Shown here piece after piece: positions 56,472 through 64,000 of a DNA stretch of 64,000 bases. The notes under the pieces are model-generated. The model worked only from the letters and a program-made list of their open reading frames with translations. It was not told the origin of the DNA and did not search any database. This DNA comes from Lasiosphaeria ovina (Eukaryota; Ascomycota; Sordariomycetes; Sordariales; Lasiosphaeriaceae). The translations under genes were made by a program, and so were the position numbers. Numbering within the stretch: the stretch's first letter is position 1; each line of letters begins with the position of its first letter. The stretch is taken from contig JAULSN010000007.1 in the NCBI GenBank assembly GCA_033439765.1, forward strand, positions 1,364,001-1,428,000. The letters are read 5' to 3'.

Positions 56472-57247
56472 GGGTTTTTATTCTTATTTTCGGACTCTTT
56501 CGAGACTTCTTGTGCTAGCTCTCTACTATATAGTTGATATATATAGGTGGGTGTGCACAAGAGAGAGAACAAGTGTGCAAATTTGATATTTAACTCTGGA
56601 ATGATACGGAGAGCAGTAGACAGAAGGAGAAGAGAAGAAAAAGGAAATCGATGCTGGAGCTGGAGCTGGAGATGTCTCCGATGGGCCGCGTCTCGCTCTG
56701 ATATCCCGCAAGCAACTTGGTCAAGGGAGGTACGTGTGTATCGGATCGATCTGAAACACAGAGTGGTCAAGTCGGGATGTTGGTGGCAGCTTGCGCAACG
56801 CTCGCACACGATAATGCGGTAATGGGCATTGGGGAAATCAGATTTGCGATTCAATCCATCCATTTGTATTATACCGAGTATTTACTGCAATACATGAAGC
56901 AACCTGAGTTGAGCAATCGGCAGACACCTTTTTAGTACTTAGCAATGGCCCGACACGACGGCGTAAACTTTAAAATGGCCCGGTCCAAGAAGGATTTGCG
57001 GCATCAGTGGCTTATTACGGATACAGTGTCGACGGGAGCCCCGGTGAAAGTGGGCAGGGGTAGGCCCCGTCACTGAGAGCTCCGACCACAAGCTCCCCTC
57101 CAGCCAGGGTACCGTAAAGTACTGTACCTTGGGCTAGCTAAACTCCGAGATCGAACCATTTCTGAACCCCCATCAGCCATCTCGTCCCACAGCCTCGCAC
57201 CGTCCCGAACTCAGGATGCGCACCACCTGTCTGCGACCCAATTCGCC
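56472..57247. promoter_or_regulatory. Divergent promoter region, SET gene and COQ4
   Basis: 776 bp separate the divergent starts. TATATAT occurs at about 56536-56546, roughly 65 bp upstream of the SET gene's start codon, and could be its TATA element. I see no other clear site. Confidence 0.45.
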
Positions 57248-58265
57248 ATGGAGGTCGCCCTCAGACGCTCGACGGCTTTTGTAGCTCGCAGCAGCAGCAC
57301 CAGCAACATTCTACGGCCGACTGCTGCGGCGGCCCTGCATCTGTCCTCGCATCATCATCCGCACATTGCATCCCCGTCGCAGCAGCCGCGGCCGCAGCAG
57401 CACCACCGCTTCTCGAGCTTCACGCGGCCGCCCCCAAACTACCCGGGCCATGTCCCTCTTACACGGCTCGAGCGGCTTGCCTTGACGGTTGGATCGGGCC
57501 TGATGTCGCTACGGGATCCGCGGCGAGGAGGTACGTACTTGGACGCAGACGACAGCGCGGGTGATGCACAAGGCACCCACACACGCTCACACTCTCCCAG
57601 ACCTGATCGCCACATTTGCCGAGGTGACGGCCACGCCGTACTTCATCTACCGGCTGCGCGACGCGATGCTGGGGTCCGCGACGGGGCGGCGGATCCTGCG
57701 GGACCGGCCGCGCATCACATCGACATCGCTGGACCTGCCGCGGCTGCGCGCGCTGCCGGGCAACACGGTGGGGCGGACGTACGTGGCGTGGCTGGACCGC
57801 GAGGGCGTGTCGCCCGACACGCGGTCGGCGGTGCGGTACATTGACGACGAGGAGTGCGCGTACGTCATGCAGCGGTACCGCGAGTGCCACGACTTCTACC
57901 ACGCGCTGACGGGCCTGCCCGTCGTGCGCGAGGGCGAGGTCGCCCTCAAGGCCTTCGAGTTCGCCAACACGCTGCTGCCCATGACGGGCCTCAGCGTGTT
58001 CGCCGCCGCCACGCTCAAGAAGAGCGAGCGCCGCCGCTTCGCCGCCACCTACCTGCCATGGGCCGTGCGCAACGGCCTCCGCGCCGCCGAGGTCATCAAC
58101 GTCTACTGGGAGGAGGAGCTCGAGCGCGACGTCGAGGACCTGCGCCGCCAGCTCGGCGTCGAGCCGCCCCCGGACCTGCGCGCCATCCGCCAGGCAGAGC
58201 GCGACGAGCGCAGGAGACAGAAGGCCGCAAGGGAGGCTTCTGCGTCGCAGCCAGGCGTGGTGTAG
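57248..58265 (+). CDS. COQ4: Coenzyme Q biosynthesis protein Coq4, mitochondrial
   Basis: Two exons, 57248-57530 and 57601-58265, coding 315 residues. The N-terminus is rich in Arg, Ser and Ala with few acids ([17 protein letters not shown]), a mitochondrial presequence. The conserved fold begins [19 protein letters not shown], then across the splice [19 protein letters not shown]. The family's metal motif [11 protein letters not shown] is at about residue 191, followed by the nearby glutamate in [13 protein letters not shown]. Coq4 sits on the matrix side of the inner membrane; it organises the CoQ synthome and is reported to act in ring decarboxylation/hydroxylation. The C-terminus is Arg/Glu-rich. 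It converges with PDCD5, the stops being 292 bp apart. Confidence 0.95.
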
Positions 58266-58557
58266 ATGTAGGCTTGGGACTGGGGCTCCAATGTCGTTTT
58301 TGGAGGGGGCTTGTTGCTCTCACGCAAGTGGCAGGCAGCAAAGGCAATATCCGTTACCTGCCTTTGCACATGTATTCTAGTTTCCAGAAGACCAAGAGCT
58401 GTAAGATACCCGGAAGATAGACAACAGAAAAATAGACACAGACTCCCGTCTCCCACAAGAAAACGTTGCGGGATATCAAATACCTGGGTTGCGAAAAGTG
58501 GGCAAGACAAAAACAAAAAGAGAAAACCCCTAGAAAGAAATCAGAAGCACCAGACCC

Positions 58558-59005
58558 TCAAAGGTCAAACAAGTCGTCGTCGTCGTCGTCCTCCCAGCCC
58601 TTGCGCCGGCTGACCACAATCTTCTCCTCCTCCTTGTTGTCGGCCACGGCGTTGAGCAGCTCCTTGAGCTGGTCCTCGGTCACCTTGGCGCGCAGCTGGC
58701 CCGACTGCGCCAGCATGATCAGCCGGTTCTCCACCTCGGTCGCCCGCTGCTCCTTGACGAGCCGGATGCGCCCCAGCCGGTCGGCTGCCTCGGGCTGCAG
58801 GATCTGGTTGAGCATCGACTGGCGCGCTTCGGCTGCTTAGACAAACGGCTTGTGTGTTAGTGTTTCTTTCTCGTTTTCCCAACCTCAAGGGAAGAGGGGA
58901 CTGCGATGGCAGCGGTTCTGTAGTCGGGTGGTGTGTAATACCTTCGGCTTGTCTGTTCGCGCACGCAAAAAAAGCCGAGTGTTAGCACCGTGTCCTGTCT
59001 GTCTG

Positions 59006-59047
<42 letters not shown>

Positions 59048-59422
59048 CATAGAAGAAGCCCGCACGCGCGCGCGCGCGCCCAGACAGTATACACAGTATA
59101 CGCTAGCCCCCCTCATCCCCCGCCGACGAGAATCGCTTGTCTTGCAAACGTGAAAAAGACCAAACAAACTAGGCAGGTATGTAGGTATGCACTCACTGCC
59201 TCTGCTGCGCTTGGTCCTGGCCACTGCCGCCGCCGCCGAGCTTAGGTCCTGCTCCGCCGCCACCGCCGCCGCCCTGGGCCTTGAGCTGCTCGAGGCGAGC
59301 TTGCCTGATCTGTGTCGGAGCAGACGGAGGGTGGGTTGTGTCAGTGTCGGGAAACAGTAGCAAGCAAGCAAGGGAAGGGCGGGATGCGGTGGGCGCACCT
59401 TTGCGAGCTCTGAGTCCTCCAT
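58558..59422 (-). CDS. PDCD5: PDCD5/TFAR19-family nucleic-acid-binding protein with an 11-nt microexon
   Basis: Four exons: 59422-59399, 59309-59197, 58952-58942 and 58835-58558, coding 141 residues. The start is MEDSELAK, then IRQARLEQLKAQ and a Gly-rich stretch. The 11-nt exon (ACAAGCCGAAG) is needed to keep frame, giving QQRQ-QAE-AAEARQSMLNQ. The family core follows: LQPEAADRLGRIRLVKEQRA, then TEVENRLIMLAQSGQLRAKV, and the C-terminal VVSRRKGWEDD with an acidic DDDDDLFDL end. PDCD5 proteins are small three-helix bundles linked to apoptosis and, in yeast and animals, to TRiC/CCT chaperonin binding; the fungal role is little known. The second intron carries a (CTGT)n array. Identity is secure; the microexon is by reasoning. 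Confidence 0.9.
58994..59047. repeat. (CTGT)n microsatellite in PDCD5 intron 2
   Basis: About 11 uninterrupted CTGT units plus flanking variants (minus strand ACAG). ACAG repeats supply many potential 3' splice site AGs upstream of the microexon. A (CG)n stretch follows at about 59065-59080. Confidence 0.9.
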
Positions 59423-59823
59423 CTTCTCTAATATGGGTATGTCTGTCTCGTGTGTTTGAATTTGGCGCGCCGGGGAGGGTGAACAGGAAAAAGAATAGCT
59501 GGGTGACTTTGCACGTATGGTATGTATGGCGGGGAAAATCGCACTCTCGCGCATTCAGTCGCGGGGTCGAAAAGGTTAAGGTGGGGTCAGCTTCTCGTCC
59601 CGTCTTGATTCTTTCATGGCTGCCTTAGGACTTTTGTGTATGTATAACCCAACGACGGTACGTCAGGTAAGTTATTCGAGCGCCTAACAAAAGAAAACCC
59701 GAAGCCTCTATATTTTGGTGATATATACATGTTGTACTTGTACAATACAATATTCGTACATGGAAGCATCCTCCCGTATCCAAATTCTATTTACTTTCAT
59801 CGTGGGATACAACGCCGATGAAG
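59423..59823. other. Spacer between PDCD5 promoter and ApbA-fold gene 3' end
   Basis: 401 bp, minus-strand tandem arrangement. It should contain the PDCD5 promoter and the upstream gene's 3' region. TATATATACATG lies at about 59722-59732. No gene is seen. Confidence 0.45.
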
Positions 59824-61917
59824 TTAATCCTCATTACCAATGCCGTGTTCGTTCCAGTCCCTCCTTTCGTTTCTCTCTTCATCAGGGCGACCGTCCCGGA
59901 GCGACGAGAAGTCGAGAATGTGCTTGCGAGGCTCTGACCCTGGCTTTATGCGCCGAGTTAGGCCCTCGGGGTCCCACCCCGTCATGGGGATTGCATCATC
60001 CGCCTTCAACCAGTCGAAATATTTTTTGATCCGAATCATCTGCAATACCGTTTCAAGCCCCTTGACGTAAACGTTCAGCTCGCGGCCTCGCTGGACAAAG
60101 TATCCGGTCAGGTAGTCTAGCTCGACCTGCCCCCCTCGAAACTTCATCCTCTCCCGGTCGTTGAAATGATGGCGCCGGCGGTATAGCTTTTCGTATATCT
60201 TGGGCCTCAGCCAGCTCGCCACCGCCATGCTGTCCTCAAAACCTACGATACCGCGGGTTTCTGGAAGTCGAGATATCACGAGGAAGACCTCCGACAGGAG
60301 CTGATTCACGAGATGCTTCGCATCTTGGGTGAGGAGCTTGTCGTAGTGGCAGTCGAAAAGGGCGCTAAGGGGTTCTACTATGGCTCGGAAGGTCACGGCC
60401 GGTAGTTTTGCCCTTAGAAACTGGGCTGGCGGGTGCCCGGTAGCATTGAGTCCCGGAATTTGCGCAAGAAGACGGAGAAGATGCGTCGACTTGACAACTC
60501 GCTCGACTGGGGGGTGCCGCTTGATGAGCGACACGGCCCGGTTCTGATTGTGAGATGTGTAAATCGACAAATAGAGCCTCCCTGGCTTTTTCTCAACGGC
60601 GGCGAATGGCTCGTCGGCGGTTTCAATCTGCGTGGTCCAGTGACCAAGCAGGATGGCCGGCCGAGATGCTTCGTCGGGAAAGTGCGTTTCGATGAGACTC
60701 TCAGCAACCCCCAGACCATCTTGGATGAGACAGATGGTTGACGAGGAATTCAGCCTATGCTTGATAGTGCCCACTGCGTAGTTGACGTTGTGTGCTAGAC
60801 AGGCGACAATGAGATTCGCGATGATCTCGTTATTCGGCTTATCTCTACTCTGGGCCTCTGGGATAATGCGGTCATGGACGGCCGTCCCGCCACTTGTATG
60901 TAGGGTCAGCTGGCGGCCGGCTTTGATGAACTTTTTCATTAGGGAGAGCGAATGAAACAAGTAGCGAGCCGGGGGCAACGTGTGGCAGCCGGCCAAGTGA
61001 TGGGCGATGTGAAGCCCACCTAGTCCGCCCCCCACGATGTGTATCTGGTCCGATCCGCGAAAACGGGCGGGCCTACGTGCTGGTTCATCTTCCTCTGCCC
61101 GTCGAGAATCGGCGTCCCACAGTTTTAACCTAGCCTGTGTTTTGGTCTGATGTGGCAGCACTTCATGGTGGTCGACGCTTTCCTCGGCGCTTTCCGGGTC
61201 CAGTCTCTCGTCAAGCGTTTTCTCGTCTCCCGACCACTCGTGCTCTGACTCGAATGGAATATTCGCGTTCCGTGTCACAGAAGCGGGCCCATTCCTTTTT
61301 GTAGAAGTGGCGATATTCTCTGTTGTAGAAGTTGGACTTGGGTAGGATGTGGGTTGGGAAGACTGGGAAGAAGCTGTGTCTTCGGGCTGCACATTGAGCA
61401 CTGCCGCAAATCTATCTGAGGTTGGAGCTTTGCGAGGTGGAGAGGGGTCTTCAGGATATGGACTTGAGCTTGCTGGAGTTGGTCCTCGGCGAGACTCACT
61501 CGGGCGGCGATCCCCTGAAATATCCGTAATTAATCGTTTTATTGTTTTTTCTCGCTCCTTTAGCATCGTCACCACTCCATGTGGCGGTGGTATCAGTGGA
61601 TGTGGCCCTCTCTTAGCAATTGGCTTGGGTTCGTCCTGCCAGGCGCTCGTCTGGGACGCTTGTATTGTCGGGGCCTTCTGTGCCTGCTCATTGACCGCCG
61701 CCTCGAGAAAACCCCATTTATTGTTCTGAGAGCTCTCCTGATCCCCGCGGGCCGGGGGGGGGTTCGGCGTCAAGGATGGTGCGCTCGACAGCCATTTGGC
61801 GCCCCCCTGGCCTATCGCATGGCTACCTGGGCACCATAATCTGTGCCGGCGAGGTATTCGAGCAATTACTTGCAACCGAAGAAGAGTACGGCGGAGATAC
61901 AGATTGCCGGTCTTCAT
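59824..61917 (-). CDS. Mitochondrial ApbA/PanE (ketopantoate reductase)-fold protein, possibly Cbs2-like
   Basis: A single exon of 697 residues starting at the ATG at 61917. The N-terminus (MKTGNLYLRRTLLRLQVIA and following Arg/His-rich part) looks like a mitochondrial presequence. Residues about 50-290 are low-complexity and Ser/Pro/Glu-rich. The ketopantoate reductase-type domain begins with a dinucleotide-binding motif IHIVGGGLGGLHIAHHLAG near 293, and its C-terminal helical half contains GQVELDYLTGYFVQRGRELN, matching the ApbA C-terminal signature. True PanE makes pantoate with NADPH, but bacterial enzymes are about 300 residues, and yeast Cbs2, which activates COB mRNA translation, shares this fold. 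Length and targeting favour a Cbs2-like or non-enzymatic role, though this is inference. It is divergent with LRP1. Confidence 0.75.
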   Translation of the reverse strand: MKTGNLYLRRTLLRLQVIARIPRRHRLWCPGSHAIGQGGAKWLSSAPSLTPNPPPARGDQESSQNNKWGFLEAAVNEQAQKAPTIQASQTSAWQDEPKPIAKRGPHPLIPPPHGVVTMLKEREKTIKRLITDISGDRRPSESRRGPTPASSSPYPEDPSPPRKAPTSDRFAAVLNVQPEDTASSQSSQPTSYPSPTSTTENIATSTKRNGPASVTRNANIPFESEHEWSGDEKTLDERLDPESAEESVDHHEVLPHQTKTQARLKLWDADSRRAEEDEPARRPARFRGSDQIHIVGGGLGGLHIAHHLAGCHTLPPARYLFHSLSLMKKFIKAGRQLTLHTSGGTAVHDRIIPEAQSRDKPNNEIIANLIVACLAHNVNYAVGTIKHRLNSSSTICLIQDGLGVAESLIETHFPDEASRPAILLGHWTTQIETADEPFAAVEKKPGRLYLSIYTSHNQNRAVSLIKRHPPVERVVKSTHLLRLLAQIPGLNATGHPPAQFLRAKLPAVTFRAIVEPLSALFDCHYDKLLTQDAKHLVNQLLSEVFLVISRLPETRGIVGFEDSMAVASWLRPKIYEKLYRRRHHFNDRERMKFRGGQVELDYLTGYFVQRGRELNVYVKGLETVLQMIRIKKYFDWLKADDAIPMTGWDPEGLTRRIKPGSEPRKHILDFSSLRDGRPDEERNERRDWNEHGIGNED

Positions 61918-62532
61918 ATAGTATCATGAGGGCTCATGAGGACCGGGTTTCTGCGGCGCCGCGGACACCTTGAAGAGTTTGTCGGGGTCTGGGAGGGAGG
62001 CGGAGGGAGGCGGAGGGAGGCTCGAATGATGGATGTAGGGTGCGCAGAGCTGGCGAAAGATGCGGTCGCGGACTTGGAGGCGAGAGTAAGGACGGATGGC
62101 GACAAGCACTCAAGTATGGCACAGTGGAAGGCAACCTCGAAATATTGTCTTAGCCGACTTTTTTTTCTGACGCGCTCCATACTGATGAGTACTTTTCTAG
62201 CCAGGATCGCTAGGGCGTATTTTGACGACATCTAATTGGGTCCCACTTCAAGACTAAGCTCCAAAGAAACAGGGGGCGGGCCCGGTAATGCGACCCCTGC
62301 ACAAGTAAAAGTCGGTTCTGCACTAACGCCGGGTTGGGCTGCGGGCAGGATTCGGTACAAAGCACATCTCGAGCTCCTGTTCGGGCATTCGTTGCCGCTG
62401 TCTTTGGTCAAACACTAGCTAAATCCGCAAACACGGGGATTTTTCGATAAATTCTCGCCCCCGACACGGCCCCAGACTTGGCGCGCAAGTTTCTCTCATT
62501 CGTGAGGCCCCTGCACAGGCAGAATTCTCACA
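61918..62532. promoter_or_regulatory. Divergent promoter region, ApbA-fold gene and LRP1
   Basis: 615 bp between divergent start codons. A GGAGGGAGGC repeat of about three units lies near 61991-62020, 75-100 bp upstream of the minus-strand start. No clear TATA element is seen. Confidence 0.45.
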
Positions 62533-63177
62533 ATGGACGTGACCGACATCACGCCTCAGCTGGACCAGCTGGACAGTGGCCTCATCGAGCTTCAGAATGT
62601 GCTGAAGCCTTTGCTTGGCGACATTGCGGATGTCTCGTCCAAACTGCCACTTTTGGACAAGGCAAAACTCTACGTGCTAGTCTCGTACGCGATAGAATCG
62701 CTTCTCTTTTGTAAGGACCGTCTCCCGCTCCTTTCCCGTGCCGTTCTAACTCGCGATGAAGCCAGCCTGCGCCTCAATGAAGTGGAAACCAAGAACCATG
62801 CCATCTTCTCAGAGTTGACCCGTGTCAAGCAATACTTTGACAAGATCCAAAAGCTGGAAACCCCGGCTGCCGAGCGCGAGAGCACCCTCAACACCGAGGC
62901 CGCCATTCGCTTTGTCAGGTCTGATCTTGTAGGTTGTGTCTACCCCTACGTTGCCAGCACCATGCTTACGTAAATGCAGAGCGGCGATAAAGGCATCAGC
63001 AGCAAACTGTCAGAGCTGATCGCCAAGGAGAGGGCAAAGGCCGCGCTCAGGGCAGCCAAGGTTGATAATAAGCGCCCGGCCGCCGATGAGCCGTCAAATA
63101 CAGGAGACCGCTCCGGCCAGACCAACAAGAACCCGCCCAAGAAGCCCAAGCATGGCGGCTCAAAGAAAGCAAAGTGA
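62533..63177 (+). CDS. LRP1: Nuclear exosome-associated factor Lrp1/Rrp47 (C1D, Sas10/Utp3 family)
   Basis: Two exons, 62533-62928 and 62980-63177, coding 197 residues. The helical Sas10/Utp3/C1D domain covers about 1-115: MDVTDITPQLDQLDSGL, then KLYVLVSYAIESLLFCKDRL and ELTRVKQYFDKIQKLETP. The latter is the family's most conserved helix. After the splice (RFVRSDL-SGDKGISSKLS) comes a Lys/Ala-rich helix and a basic tail ending PKKPKHGGSKKAK. Rrp47 binds the exonuclease Rrp6 and structured RNA in the nucleus to assist exosome processing of rRNA, snRNA and snoRNA. The 51-nt intron is short. Human C1D is 141 residues; yeast Lrp1 is 184. Confidence 0.9.
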
Positions 63178-63605
63178 AGAAAGTGCAATTGCACCGTACG
63201 ATGCTGATATGACCAAGTTGCGGGTCGGTGCTCGTACAAACAACGCGAAGCCCGATTTTGGGCTCTTGACATTTTTGTCAACCAGAGATGTCGGTGAGAC
63301 ATTACAGCCTCCGCTCGCTTTCTGAGGGAAAAGGGGAGAATTATACCCGCGCTACTTTCTAGCGGCGCAGATGGTGCGAGAGTCTACGAAAGTCTTTCTG
63401 ATACCCAATGGCAGGAGTTTGGAGTTTGGTATATGGGCTAGGGTTTGGGATGTGGCTCGACCTCTTGGTCCTCGCGGTAACGCGCAATGAGCAAGCTCCT
63501 TGATACCCAAAGAAAGAATGGACATTTTTGTCTTAGATAGGTATGCCGAAAACATAGCATTTTGCCTTTATGGGCCCATTCACGATTCCTGAAAACACTG
63601 CCTAC
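63178..63605. other. 3' flank of LRP1, no gene seen
   Basis: 428 bp between the LRP1 stop and the 3' end of the uncertain right-edge frame. Nothing else is recognised. Confidence 0.45.
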
Positions 63606-63969
63606 CTACCGTATCCACTCCTTCACTACAGAATCGACTAATACGAGGCGTAGGCCTATAACAGTAAGGCGTTTGTTCTCAAGCCCCACTGCATCTGTAA
63701 CGCTCTCACCATTTTTGGCGTCATCGGCGTCAAGCCATAGCAGGAACTCCCCATGGTTTAGGGCCTTTTCAAGGTGTAACGATCTCGTATGCGCCGAGTA
63801 AAGGTACTCGTTCAAGCAAACTTAGTGGTGCAACCATCCATTGAGCAAGTCTTACGGCGTCAAACTTCCAAGGCGCTTGTGTAAGTGCGTGGCGGTTGAT
63901 GAGCTCCTCAGCTTGTATAGCGAGCTCGATTCTTCGGTCGTACTCATCTTGCGGGATTGCGGGAGGCAT
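63606..63969 (-). CDS. Uncertain small gene at the right edge, frame interrupted
   Basis: An ATG at 63969 opens MPPAIPQDEYDRRIELAIQA and continues to a TGA near 63771 (66 codons). Protein-like sequence continues in another frame from about 63770 to a TAG at 63606: KALNHGEFLLWLDADDAKNG then LENKRLTVIGLRLVLVD. A GTACCT donor and AAAG acceptor would join the frames, but that intron would be only 43 nt, shorter than usual for fungi. A one-base indel in a decaying gene is an equal explanation. The family is not recognised. The region upstream of the ATG is cut off by the window end. Confidence 0.35.
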
Positions 63970-64000
63970 GTTTTATGGTAAAGATGACAGTAATTATACC

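Overview
The window is nuclear DNA of a filamentous ascomycete (Pezizomycotina, most likely Sordariomycetes; the class is inferred). The signs are short spliceosomal introns of about 50 to 250 bp with GTRNGY donors and CTRAY-like branch points, GC-rich exons separated by AT-richer gaps, genes on both strands without operons, and fungal families (SLA1, COQ4, PPN1, a Zn2Cys6/C2H2 regulator, an F-box relic). I resolved 20 well-supported protein-coding genes, one decayed F-box gene, one broken Tc1-type transposon, one unexplained downstream open frame and one uncertain small gene at the right edge. I saw no rRNA, CRISPR array, secondary-metabolite cluster or convincing tRNA.

Layout. 0-5 kb: two minus-strand genes, a membrane-anchored polysaccharide deacetylase and the vacuolar endopolyphosphatase PPN1. 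5-13.6 kb: gene-poor, holding only a minus-strand two-exon gene for a 197-residue single-pass membrane protein of unknown function. 13.7-18.3 kb: a 1440-residue zinc-finger regulator. 19.4-20.6 kb: gene relics, including an F-box fragment. 21-27 kb: adenylosuccinate lyase (ADE13) and a 1001-residue methyltransferase-domain protein. 29.7-35.2 kb: a compact housekeeping block with TMA22, borealin (NBL1), RPN10 and TRS23 (TRAPPC4). 36.8-48.3 kb: YEA4 (UDP-GlcNAc transporter), AMD1 (AMP deaminase) and SLA1 (endocytic adaptor), all plus strand. 49.8-51 kb: the Tc1-like remnant. 52-53.8 kb: a CPSF6-like RRM protein followed by an open frame that could be an alternative last exon. 55.2-63.2 kb: a SET-domain methyltransferase, COQ4, PDCD5, a mitochondrial ApbA/PanE-fold protein and LRP1 (Rrp47), mostly in divergent or convergent pairs.

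The genes do not form a single pathway. ADE13 and AMD1 both act on the adenylate branch of purine metabolism but lie 16 kb apart. PPN1, YEA4 and the deacetylase concern vacuole and cell wall, TRS23 and SLA1 trafficking, RPN10, TMA22 and LRP1 protein and RNA turnover or translation, and COQ4 and the ApbA-fold protein mitochondria. The most unusual points are gene structures: a TRS23 start codon that appears to be split by an intron, an 11-nt microexon in PDCD5, a 20-nt exon in TMA22, a 7-nt first coding exon in AMD1, and a 26-nt last exon in SLA1 that carries its NPF motif. I did not find a convincing new multi-gene system. All exon boundaries were read by eye from splice signals, reading frame and family knowledge, without transcript data.
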